From NCBI GenBank assembly GCA_009777575.1, contig WRLO01000003.1:1-64000 (forward strand): DNA of 64,000 bases, written 5' to 3'. The first letter of the stretch is position 1; each line of letters begins with the position of its first letter. This stretch comes from Candidatus Cloacimonadota bacterium (GTDB taxonomy: Bacteria; Cloacimonadota; Cloacimonadia; Cloacimonadales; WRIO01). Under the pieces are notes generated by a model. It was given only the letters and a program-made list of their open reading frames with translations. It searched no databases and was not told the origin of the DNA. Position numbers and translations under genes: made by a program. Shown here one piece after another: positions 18,020 through 26,986 of this stretch.

Positions 18020-18880
18020 TCATATCATAGCATAAAGAACCGTATCACCTACAAAATGGTATTGTCGAATAAACAATTTATATTCTGGGACTATGTTATG
18101 AATATATTCTGGTATTTTTACCATATCTTCGCAGCTATGATAAATGCAAATCGCGAGTTTGGGTTTATCCCGGATTATGGTATTTTCTGCACCTTTCAAG
18201 GCTTGTAGTTCAGCTCCCTCAACATCCATTTTGATAAAAGTCACCTTTTTTAGCTCTAAATTATCAATGGTTTGAGTCTTTATTTCAATACTATCACTAT
18301 GTAAAGCATTATCTATGATTTTATTCTCAAAAAATGATAATTCACATTCACTATCATAAACACCTTTATTCAGTAATGTTATTTTAGGATTACCTCCATG
18401 TCTCACAACTAATCTTTCATAATCTTTTAAAACAGGTTCAAACGCCAAAATTTGTTTATATCGAGGACAATGTTTGATGAAAGTATCAATTGTGATACCA
18501 CTTGCACCACAATCGATGAATACTTCGTCTTTTGTAAACTTCATTTTTTTTAGGAAATATTGATATTCTTTCACAAAATGAAATGGGTAGTCCTTTGCAT
18601 TTCTTGTTTGACGAAGATTTATCATACCTTGATAAATCATTTTACTTCGCTCATCAGCAAGGATATTTTTAATTTCTTCTATTCTATGCAGATTATTTTT
18701 CAAAAAGTTATCCTTATCAAACAATGTCCAACCAAATTTTGTATGGTAATAATCAGTCTGATTATGGTAGCGATAAAATTTTCTTAAATGCTTAATTATT
18801 CGAAAGTTATTGTATAATGGACTTTCTTTTAGTATCCTATGACAAGTATGTAATTTTGGAAATTTTTTTAAGATTGACAT
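18020..18880 (-). CDS. FkbM-family methyltransferase
   Basis: FTKDEVFIDCGASGITIDTFIKHCPRYKQILAFEPVLKDYERL; TFIKMDVEGAELQALKGAENTI. Confidence 0.88.
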   Translation of the reverse strand: MSILKKFPKLHTCHRILKESPLYNNFRIIKHLRKFYRYHNQTDYYHTKFGWTLFDKDNFLKNNLHRIEEIKNILADERSKMIYQGMINLRQTRNAKDYPFHFVKEYQYFLKKMKFTKDEVFIDCGASGITIDTFIKHCPRYKQILAFEPVLKDYERLVVRHGGNPKITLLNKGVYDSECELSFFENKIIDNALHSDSIEIKTQTIDNLELKKVTFIKMDVEGAELQALKGAENTIIRDKPKLAICIYHSCEDMVKIPEYIHNIVPEYKLFIRQYHFVGDTVLYAMI

Positions 18881-18906
18881 AACTGCTCCGTTTTCATTTT
18901 CTCTAT

Positions 18907-19158
18907 ATTTATAGGATTTTGTTTACTTGAGATTGTCTTTTCTATACATAATCTCATTTTTTTACACCTATTCGAACAGGTTGGATGTTTTATAAAAGGA
19001 ATTATTTTTTTTTATTCATGATATTATCGATAAAAATAAATAAATATTTTTTGATGTATATTTTCCATTTTTTATTTGGCACCAATGTATAAAACATATT
19101 AATAGAAAATTTTTCAATAGTTTTATCTTTTTTCCCTTTCATTTTATTTCCTTAAATA
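18907..19158 (-). pseudogene. Decayed duplicate of the glycosyltransferase 5' end (direct repeat copy B)
   Basis: Reads MKGKKDKTIEKFSINMFYTLVPNKKWKIYIKKYLFIFIDNIMNKKK then stops and shifts; compare MKEKNKTIEKTFIHLLCALVPNKKWKRYIKKFFFIFVDSILNKKK. Confidence 0.8.
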
Positions 19159-19250
19159 TGATCGAATTATCTTTTCTATTTGATAAAGTTATTTTCTTAA
19201 TACCTCATTATACATTTAACTATAATCAATGGTTTCATAAAAAAATAACA

Positions 19251-20117
19251 CTATTTATTAAAAATAATCCAAAATCTTTTTAATTTGCATAAAAATTTTT
19301 TCCACAAAAAACGAGAATCATTTTTAGGCTCTGTCAGTTGATGATATGGTTCACCCATTCGTAAATAATAACTATAAAAAGCGCGAGCCGATATACCCCA
19401 TTTTTTTAGAAATAAATGGTTTCCTTTTTTTGAGTTTCTATTTTTCAAACGTTTAGTAGATGATTCAAAAAAATGATATACTCTACTACCAGAAATGCCT
19501 TTAAATCTTCTAACATCATGCTGCCATAATTTCATTGAAAAGTCTGGATCAGAATAAAATCCGGGTGAAAATTCAATACTATATCCACCAACAATATCCC
19601 ACATTTTGCGATGTACAACAGCTGGGGGCCATGATGATCCACACCAATTATCAAAATGAAAATCTTGAAACTCTGCTAGTAATCTCTCTTCATCAAAATC
19701 ACTAGGTGTGATACCATATGAATAAGGAGCGATAGCTACTTTTTTTCCAACATCAACAGGTTCTATTGCTGTAGAAGATAAATAAAATTTTTCATCTGGT
19801 TGTGTCAGAATTTCGTTATACAATGCTTCATCCCATCCTGGACAAACATACATATCATCGTTGATATATAGAATATATTCCGATAAAGCCTTTTTATATG
19901 ATGCATTTAAAGCATTACACACGCCTATGTTTTCCTCGCTATATGTGTAGTCAAATCTTTGTTCTTTGACCCATTGCAATGTTCCGTCTGCACCTTGGTT
20001 GACATGAATAATCAGTTGATGAGGATATTTGCTATTTTTAAGAATACTTTCTACACACAAACGAAGGAAAGAAAGATTATTCCAAGTAGGAATTAGAATT
20101 GAAAAGAGATATTTCAT
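19251..20117 (-). CDS. Glycosyltransferase family 2
   Basis: FSILIPTWNNLSFLRLCVESILKNSKYPHQLIIHVNQGADGT; YILYINDDMYVCPGWDEAL. Confidence 0.88.
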   Translation of the reverse strand: MKYLFSILIPTWNNLSFLRLCVESILKNSKYPHQLIIHVNQGADGTLQWVKEQRFDYTYSEENIGVCNALNASYKKALSEYILYINDDMYVCPGWDEALYNEILTQPDEKFYLSSTAIEPVDVGKKVAIAPYSYGITPSDFDEERLLAEFQDFHFDNWCGSSWPPAVVHRKMWDIVGGYSIEFSPGFYSDPDFSMKLWQHDVRRFKGISGSRVYHFFESSTKRLKNRNSKKGNHLFLKKWGISARAFYSYYLRMGEPYHQLTEPKNDSRFLWKKFLCKLKRFWIIFNK

Positions 20118-20126
20118 ATTAACTTA

Positions 20127-20906
20127 TTACCCTTTTTTACCATTTTCTTTTTTCTTTTTACACAAATCTGATAAATAGACATATTTCATCCATGTTCCAA
20201 ATCCAGAATTAACTGCTAAAATCAAGCCAATTTTACCATCTAGAAAACCAAGTTTTAAGATATACATAGATAAGAATTTATAAAACCCTCTAAATAGTGC
20301 TGTTATAATATTGGCGGTTTTTCCTTTCTTAAAAGCATCATTTGCACCTTCTTCCATGTTATAAATCATCTGGTTTACTTGTTCGCTAATGTCAGAAAAA
20401 GTATAATGCAAGAGTTCTGCGTTGATTTTAGCTACCTTGCAATTCATAATAGGTTTTTCATGAATTTTATTCAAATTGTAATTCCCGTATTGTCGATTAA
20501 AAAAACGGATTTTATATTGATTATTCCAACCTGAGAATCTTATTTTTTTCTTTGCCACAAAATTTACATATTTAACTCTATAAGCGAATATTTCATTGTG
20601 ATCATTTTGTTCAAGAATAGCTATTATCTTTTTTTGTAAATCAATTGATACTCTCTCATCTGCATCAATCATGTATACCCAGTCATATTTTGCGAGATTT
20701 ACAGCATCAAATCTTGCTTTTCCAAACCATTCCCATTTTAAACAGTGGTATATTGAGGATGTATATTCTTTACAAATATCCAATGTTTTATCTGTGGAGC
20801 CACTATCATATACGACAATTTCATCAGCCCATTTGACAGATTCAAGACAATCCCTAATATCATGTTCTTCATTTTTACAGATTATTACTGCACTGACTTT
20901 ATTCAT
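20127..20906 (-). CDS. Glycosyltransferase family 2 (LPS core WaaE/KdtX-like)
   Basis: KVSAVIICKNEEHDIRDCLESVKWADEIVVYDSGSTDKTLDICKEY; DWVYMIDADERVS. Confidence 0.9.
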   Translation of the reverse strand: MNKVSAVIICKNEEHDIRDCLESVKWADEIVVYDSGSTDKTLDICKEYTSSIYHCLKWEWFGKARFDAVNLAKYDWVYMIDADERVSIDLQKKIIAILEQNDHNEIFAYRVKYVNFVAKKKIRFSGWNNQYKIRFFNRQYGNYNLNKIHEKPIMNCKVAKINAELLHYTFSDISEQVNQMIYNMEEGANDAFKKGKTANIITALFRGFYKFLSMYILKLGFLDGKIGLILAVNSGFGTWMKYVYLSDLCKKKKENGKKG

Positions 20907-21933
20907 TTAAAAATACCTCACTTATTTTACTTAATACTTCTTCTGGAGAAATTCCAAAGCTATTGTCTTCCAGTGATGGAAAACCTGGCTTATATAGATG
21001 ATGATGGCTTTTAAAAAAAGGTGCTGGTGACCAAAAAATAGGCATATTGGTTCCAAACACAGCTATTGTGGTTGTATCTGTTGCACAGGCGAGATGATTT
21101 AATCCTCCATCATTACAGACCAATAGTTTAGTTTTTTTCAAAAGCGCTGATGCCTGATTTAAATCGGTATCTGGAGCCATTAAGGGTTTATATTTCATTT
21201 CCTCAAAGATGATTTTGCAATCTGAATACTCATTTTTTGCCCATAATAAAACTATAGGCAGACCAAATTTCTCTGAAATTAAATCTCCGAGTTTTGCATA
21301 ATGACTTGATTTCCATTTCTTTCTCACTACTGGACTTCCGGGAGAAAAAACCACAAAATCTTTATCATGAAGATTGACGCTTGTCAACCATTCTTTTATG
21401 TAGTTTTGTGAGTTCTCAGTAATATGATAATGAAATCTTAATGCTTCATCTTTAATCTCTAAAGGAAGTAATAAATCTTGTTTTTGGCTCGCAGAGTATT
21501 TATCAATGCTTTTTTTTACTTTGACATTATACATGAAAGCATATTGACCGTTTTCGTATCCTATACGATATTTTGCGCCACTAATAAAAGAAATCACTTG
21601 TGAAGTAGGACCGTTTTGCTGGTCAATCACTAAATCAAATTTTAATTCTCTGATTTGCTTTAGAGTATTAATTCGATTTATCAGGTATCTCATTCCTTTC
21701 CCTTTAGGAGTTGATATTATCTGGTTGAGATAGGGATGATTTAAAATAGAGATTTGATAGGGATGATAAACTAAAAAGCTTATCTCAGAGTTTGGGAAAT
21801 GCTTTTTGAGTGGTTCAAGAGTTGAACTTGCCAGAAAGACATCACCAAAAGGTTTTAGCTGAATCACTAATATTTTTTTTATCAACTTTTTATCAATCTT
21901 TATTTTTGTAGTCCACATACTCCTTTTCCTCAA
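20899..21933 (-). CDS. GT9 glycosyltransferase (heptosyltransferase-like)
   Basis: KKILVIQLKPFGDVFLASSTLEPLKKHFPNSEISFLVYH; VVFSPGSPVVRKKW; LLVCNDGGLNHLACATDT. Confidence 0.88.
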   Translation of the reverse strand: MRKRSMWTTKIKIDKKLIKKILVIQLKPFGDVFLASSTLEPLKKHFPNSEISFLVYHPYQISILNHPYLNQIISTPKGKGMRYLINRINTLKQIRELKFDLVIDQQNGPTSQVISFISGAKYRIGYENGQYAFMYNVKVKKSIDKYSASQKQDLLLPLEIKDEALRFHYHITENSQNYIKEWLTSVNLHDKDFVVFSPGSPVVRKKWKSSHYAKLGDLISEKFGLPIVLLWAKNEYSDCKIIFEEMKYKPLMAPDTDLNQASALLKKTKLLVCNDGGLNHLACATDTTTIAVFGTNMPIFWSPAPFFKSHHHLYKPGFPSLEDNSFGISPEEVLSKISEVFLNE

Positions 21934-22279
21934 AGAGAGACGATCCTGAAAGGTGATTTATCTCTTTTTTGACTTCTGCACGCTCATCATTGGTAAAATA
22001 TACCGACCTTGCAAGTTCGATAAAATCATTATCAAATTCTTTTTTTTGTTCTTTGATTCGAAGTAGGTCTTCAATATCCCAAAGTTTGAGGTTGATGCTT
22101 TTCAATTTTTGATATAGAACATGGTTATTATCTAGCCCTAACTCAGCAAAATGTTTTGTTAAAAGCTCATATTCTACTTTCACATTTTGTAGTTTTTCTG
22201 GGTTTTGGATTTTTTCCAGTTTTATCTCTAAAATAGAAATTTTGTCGATAATCTCTCCATTCGATACTTCTATCTTCAT
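21893..22279 (-). CDS. DUF6165-like small protein
   Basis: MKIEVSNGEIIDKISILEIKLEKIQNPEKLQNVKVEYELL...LKLWDIEDLLRIKEQ; sits among glycosyltransferases. Confidence 0.7.
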   Translation of the reverse strand: MKIEVSNGEIIDKISILEIKLEKIQNPEKLQNVKVEYELLTKHFAELGLDNNHVLYQKLKSINLKLWDIEDLLRIKEQKKEFDNDFIELARSVYFTNDERAEVKKEINHLSGSSLFEEKEYVDYKNKD

Positions 22280-23373
22280 GTTTTACTCCTTTTTATGTAT
22301 TCATTAAATATTTCTAACAATTGAGATATAAACCTATCTATTGTATATATTTTTGCTGTTTCGGAAGCATTTACAGCTATTTTTTGAGCTATTTCAGGTT
22401 TTATTAATACAGTTTCAATATGATGACATAGTGTGTCTAAATCGCCCGGTTCATATAAAAGGCAGTCGTGTTCATGTTTGACTACTTCAGGAATACCGCC
22501 TACTTTAGAAATAATGATTGGTTTTTGAACAGTTAAATATTCATACAAGACATTGGGAATACCCTCTGAGTGTGAGGTATGTAAACATATATCGTAAGCT
22601 GCTGCATGAAGCTGTGGTGTTTTAGTAAATCCAGTAAAGAAAATTTTATCATTGAGTTGCAAATCATTTGTCATCTGTAAAAGATACTCTTTTTCATTGC
22701 CATCTCCAGTGATTACTAATTTTAAATTAGTATGAATCTTTATTAGTCGAGAAAACACATTAATTAGATCTGGAATTGCCTTTATTTTGGCGAGCTGACA
22801 AGTGATTCCGAGAACTTTTTCACCTTCTTTAATTCCCCATGATTTTTTCAACTCCTCAATTTCTTTTAGATCATAAAAAATCGGAGTTTTGCCTGTGTAA
22901 ACAGGAATATAATTTTTTTTATCTATCTTTTTATTTGTTTGATAAGCTTGATCAAAGACAGATTGAGACGGCATGAGGTTGATAGTTATTAGTTTTTTTT
23001 CCATTATAGTAAAAAATCGTCTTTGGTCACTAAGATCATCAGATGAACCAGCCCTACGAATATTGGGAATACCACATATTTTCGCAGCCACACCAGCAAT
23101 GGAAATCTCTTTATCTGTATTAGTAATTACTAAGTCTATTTTTTGCTTTTTGATTATTTTTATTACTTTAAGAATAGATATTAGGTTGAAATACGCTCCT
23201 GGTTTAAATGTAATAAACTTATCTTTGAACGCTGATTGTAAAGCAAATTTTGCTTTGGGTCTTGCTACAACAATAACTACATGACCAAGCCTCTTAAACT
23301 CGCGAATGATAATCTCATCTTCTGTAGTGATACCACCCCAATTGTGTTTGATATTGAATATCAATATATTCAT
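22276..23373 (-). CDS. Glycosyltransferase family 4
   Basis: KVLGITCQLAKIKAIPDLINVFSRL; LVITGDGNEKEYL; CLHTSHSEGIPNVLYEYLTVQKPIIISKVGGIPEVV. Confidence 0.9.
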   Translation of the reverse strand: MNILIFNIKHNWGGITTEDEIIIREFKRLGHVVIVVARPKAKFALQSAFKDKFITFKPGAYFNLISILKVIKIIKKQKIDLVITNTDKEISIAGVAAKICGIPNIRRAGSSDDLSDQRRFFTIMEKKLITINLMPSQSVFDQAYQTNKKIDKKNYIPVYTGKTPIFYDLKEIEELKKSWGIKEGEKVLGITCQLAKIKAIPDLINVFSRLIKIHTNLKLVITGDGNEKEYLLQMTNDLQLNDKIFFTGFTKTPQLHAAAYDICLHTSHSEGIPNVLYEYLTVQKPIIISKVGGIPEVVKHEHDCLLYEPGDLDTLCHHIETVLIKPEIAQKIAVNASETAKIYTIDRFISQLLEIFNEYIKRSKT

Positions 23374-23556
23374 CTATACCTCAATAATATTTCTTATAAA
23401 TAATGATTAACTATATATAAAATATATAGTAATGAAAATTTATATTTATAATTTTACTCAATGTAATCCAAGAAATATTTTTTGCCATTTTTGTCAATAG
23501 AAAACTTTGATCACTTTTTTTTCATTACTACAATCGCCGATTTGATTAATTAAATA

Positions 23557-23729
23557 TGTGGATAAAGTGTGGATAACTTGTGGATATGTGAAAAAAAACG
23601 CATCTGTATCTATTGGATTTTCAATATTATACCTATCTTTACTCTTCCTTTCCTCTATCCTTCCTCTTTGTTCCCCTTATAAAATCTTGAAAATTAATGG
23701 CTTACAAAGAGTATTTTTTATGTGGATAA
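23557..23729 (-). promoter_or_regulatory. DnaA-box cluster (candidate oriC)
   Basis: TGTGGATAA 23557-23565, TGTGGATAA 23568-23576, TGTGGATAT 23579-23587, TGTGGATAA 23721-23729; intergenic, AT-rich flank. Confidence 0.65.
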
Positions 23730-23874
23730 CTTTTTTAAATCGGGTAAAGAATATGAAAATCATTTATTCTTTTAACAAAAAAATCAAAAAACAAACCCAG
23801 TTTTTACATTTAGTATTGACATTTTTGACATAAGTATTTTTTTGGCATTTAAAGAAATTTATTGGAGGATATTC

Positions 23875-26800
23875 ATGAATATTTTCAAAAACATTTTGCT
23901 TTATTTACTAATGTTTTTACTTGTTACGACTAATTTTTTATTTGCTCAGACTGTTGTGAGAATAGACTTAAGTTCTGATTCAAATAAGGATTTGTTGGAA
24001 AGTTTGAATTTGAATTTATGCTTTGAAATGGAAGATTTTATTGTGGTAGCTGTTGAATCTACTGCTGTCTTGGAAACAAGAAATATTCCATTTACATTAC
24101 TCACAAGAGATATTGAGGCAGAACCTCTTTTTATTGTGACAAAAGGAATGAGAGTTCCTTTGGAATCGAGAAGTTATGTAGGTGAGATTGTTATCAATGA
24201 AGGTTCTTTTCGCGTTGAAAGAGTTCTAGCAGAGAATATAGGTCAGACTACCAACTCGATAGAGCATGGTGAATCGCTTCGACTAACTCCTGTAAAAGTC
24301 AACGATAAAGTGTTTTATAGGAATAGAATAACTCAATCAAACTTTCAAAATCGAGGTGTTAACTATAGAAATATACTAAACCAAGTCAATGGTGATTCCA
24401 TAGCTTGGTTTATGCAAAATTTAGAAGATTTTCATTCTCGTCACGCTTTCAATGCGAATAGATGGGATTTATCACAATGGATTGCTGACCAATTTATCAG
24501 ATTTGGTTTTAATGATGTTGTCCAAGATACTTTTTTTGCTTCTTCATGGAACGGAAGCTCTTGGCAATCAAATGTAGTGGCTACAATGGTTGGTTCCACT
24601 TATCCGGATAGCTATGTGATTATAGGAGCTCATCATGATTCTATAACCAATGCACAAATGTCAAATCCCAATGCTTTTGCACCGGGTTCAAACGATAATG
24701 CAAGCGGTGTAGCCGCTGTCCTGGAAATTGCTCGTATCCTTAGTTTGCACCCCGGACAACCACAATATAGCATTCGTTTTGTAACCTTGGCTAAAGAAGA
24801 ATTTGGTTTACATGGAGCTTATCATGATGCCAACAAAATGATTTCTGAAGGAAAAAATGTCATTGCTATGTTAAATAGCGACATGATTTCTTATTCTGCC
24901 ATACCAAACTGGCAATTTCGTTTAATTCGTTATCCGGGTTCTGAATTTTTAACAAACCTTGGTATGGAACTAGGACAAGAGCTGGGTATGAGCATGTCTA
25001 ATACTACCCAATGGAATCAACAATCTGACAGCTGGGCATATCATAGCGTAGGAATACCTTCAATTTTCTTTCATATTGGAGATGATGACCCATATTATCA
25101 CACTACCAATGATCTGTTTATTCATCAGAATATACCTTATACAGAACAGTATGTAAAGCTGATAACACTAATGTCGATGATCGTCAGTGAAGTTAATACT
25201 TTTGAATATGACTTAGAGGCTACAACTATATCTGGACTAGTTGGAATGCCTATTAATTCTCCAGCTACTTTTACGATAGGTCTGAAAAATAATGGGTTAA
25301 ATCCCGCTGATGGATATAATGTCCAATTGATGCAGCTTGGAAATAATATACCTCTTGCAACTGCGCCGGGGATTTTTATCCTTCCAGAAGAATCTGATTT
25401 TATTACAATAAATTGGACACCAACAAGTTTGGGTGAATATAAACTTTTTGGAAGAATCGATTGGGAACTAGATGAAGGTCAGAACAATAATGATACCGAT
25501 GTTTTTACAGTTAGAGTCATCCCTGAAGGAACCGCAGAAGCTTATATAGGAAACCCCAATAGTAATGCAGCTTTGAATAATTCCTTTGTGAATTTCAATT
25601 CACGCGATAGTATCACTCAAACTATTTATTATCAAAATGAATTACCTTTTGGCAATATTTACCAGATGACAGTTCGCTTTACAGGAGCTAAAACTCTCGT
25701 ATTCCCCGGATGTGAAATCAATATTTACATGGCTACGACAGATAAAATGACATTCACGAGCAATTCAGATTGGATTCCCTCAAATCATTTCACTTTAGTT
25801 TACTCGGGAGATTTAGCTGTATATGAAGAGGGAACTTATGAAATCGAGATTGTTCTTGATACTCCATATCGTTATGATAATGGAAATCTTGTAGTGATGG
25901 CAGTAAAAGATGGTGAAATTATTTATGGTAGTGAAAATGCTTTTCAATTTACACCGATAGAAGAACAAGCAAGAACAATTTGGTGGCGGTCAAACATGTC
26001 AGGACCACCTATTATAGCCCCTTTGCCCACAGCAATTGGGCTATTGAATGGCGTCACCAATGCAAGATTTGCCCTTTATACACATCCACTACAACCACCG
26101 ACTAATCTTAGTATAATAGCCCAAAATGGAGTTGTGACTTTGAATTGGGAACATCCTATGCCAAGACCAAACTCATATAAAATATTTCGTGATGATGTTT
26201 TTATTAACGAAATCACGGAGGATTATTACATAGATGAAGATATATTACCAGATAGTTTTTATTATTATGGAGTAAAAGCTATTTATGAAAATGGTGAATC
26301 TGAAATCTCAATGATTTCGGTGATTGTTCCTGTTTTTAATCCACCCATAAATTTAGAAGTAGACGAAAAAGTAGGTGAAATTGTTTTATCATGGGAAGCA
26401 CCCCAACCTCAAAAATTTGGTTCATTAATGAGTTTTATGGTATACAGAGATGATGAACCTTTTGAGGTAGTAGTTCTTAATTCGGCAAATATTTTGAATC
26501 AGAAGTCTTCAGAATATCTCTCAGAAAATGGAGAAAATGATAAATTTTCTTTTATAGATAATGATATCATTTACTACACACAATATACATATTTTGTCAC
26601 TGCTATCTGGGGAGATGAAATAAATGGAGAATCAGATCCTTCAAATATTGTGACTGTCACTCCAGAGCCTTCTTCTGACTATGAACAAAACAATTTACCA
26701 CTCAGGACAGAGTTACTTGGAAATATTCCTAATCCCTTCAATCCAGACACATTGATCAGTTTTACTTTAGAAACTGATTCAATTGTTCAGTTAGAAGTAT

Positions 26801-26979
26801 TTAACATCAGAGGTCAAAAAATTAAAACCTTGTTGAATACAAATTTAGAAAGAGGGATTCATCATATAACATGGAATGGCACTGATGAAAATGGGATAAA
26901 TGTAGGTAGTGGAATCTACTTTTACAGAATGCAAACAAATGAGTTTTCTGATATAAAAAGAATGGTATTACTAAAATAG
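23875..26979 (+). CDS. Secreted M28-family peptidase with FlgD/T9SS-like C-terminal sorting segment
   Basis: YVIIGAHHDSI...APGSNDNASGVAAVLEIARIL, FVTLAKEEFGLHGA; C-term NIPNPFNPDTLISFTLETDSIVQLEVFNIRGQKIKTL...GSGIYFYRMQT. Start moved to 23875 after GGAGG. Confidence 0.88.
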   Translation: MNIFKNILLYLLMFLLVTTNFLFAQTVVRIDLSSDSNKDLLESLNLNLCFEMEDFIVVAVESTAVLETRNIPFTLLTRDIEAEPLFIVTKGMRVPLESRSYVGEIVINEGSFRVERVLAENIGQTTNSIEHGESLRLTPVKVNDKVFYRNRITQSNFQNRGVNYRNILNQVNGDSIAWFMQNLEDFHSRHAFNANRWDLSQWIADQFIRFGFNDVVQDTFFASSWNGSSWQSNVVATMVGSTYPDSYVIIGAHHDSITNAQMSNPNAFAPGSNDNASGVAAVLEIARILSLHPGQPQYSIRFVTLAKEEFGLHGAYHDANKMISEGKNVIAMLNSDMISYSAIPNWQFRLIRYPGSEFLTNLGMELGQELGMSMSNTTQWNQQSDSWAYHSVGIPSIFFHIGDDDPYYHTTNDLFIHQNIPYTEQYVKLITLMSMIVSEVNTFEYDLEATTISGLVGMPINSPATFTIGLKNNGLNPADGYNVQLMQLGNNIPLATAPGIFILPEESDFITINWTPTSLGEYKLFGRIDWELDEGQNNNDTDVFTVRVIPEGTAEAYIGNPNSNAALNNSFVNFNSRDSITQTIYYQNELPFGNIYQMTVRFTGAKTLVFPGCEINIYMATTDKMTFTSNSDWIPSNHFTLVYSGDLAVYEEGTYEIEIVLDTPYRYDNGNLVVMAVKDGEIIYGSENAFQFTPIEEQARTIWWRSNMSGPPIIAPLPTAIGLLNGVTNARFALYTHPLQPPTNLSIIAQNGVVTLNWEHPMPRPNSYKIFRDDVFINEITEDYYIDEDILPDSFYYYGVKAIYENGESEISMISVIVPVFNPPINLEVDEKVGEIVLSWEAPQPQKFGSLMSFMVYRDDEPFEVVVLNSANILNQKSSEYLSENGENDKFSFIDNDIIYYTQYTYFVTAIWGDEINGESDPSNIVTVTPEPSSDYEQNNLPLRTELLGNIPNPFNPDTLISFTLETDSIVQLEVFNIRGQKIKTLLNTNLERGIHHITWNGTDENGINVGSGIYFYRMQTNEFSDIKRMVLLK

Positions 26980-26986
26980 GAGTTTT

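Noticed and set aside
17789-18208. 139-aa plus-strand ORF
   Set aside because: Antisense to glycosyltransferase and FkbM coding sequence; composition dominated by F/Y/I from AT-rich antisense
23558-23833. 91-aa ORF across the DnaA-box region
   Set aside because: Low-complexity, no recognisable domain; overlaps the box cluster and is better explained as intergenic
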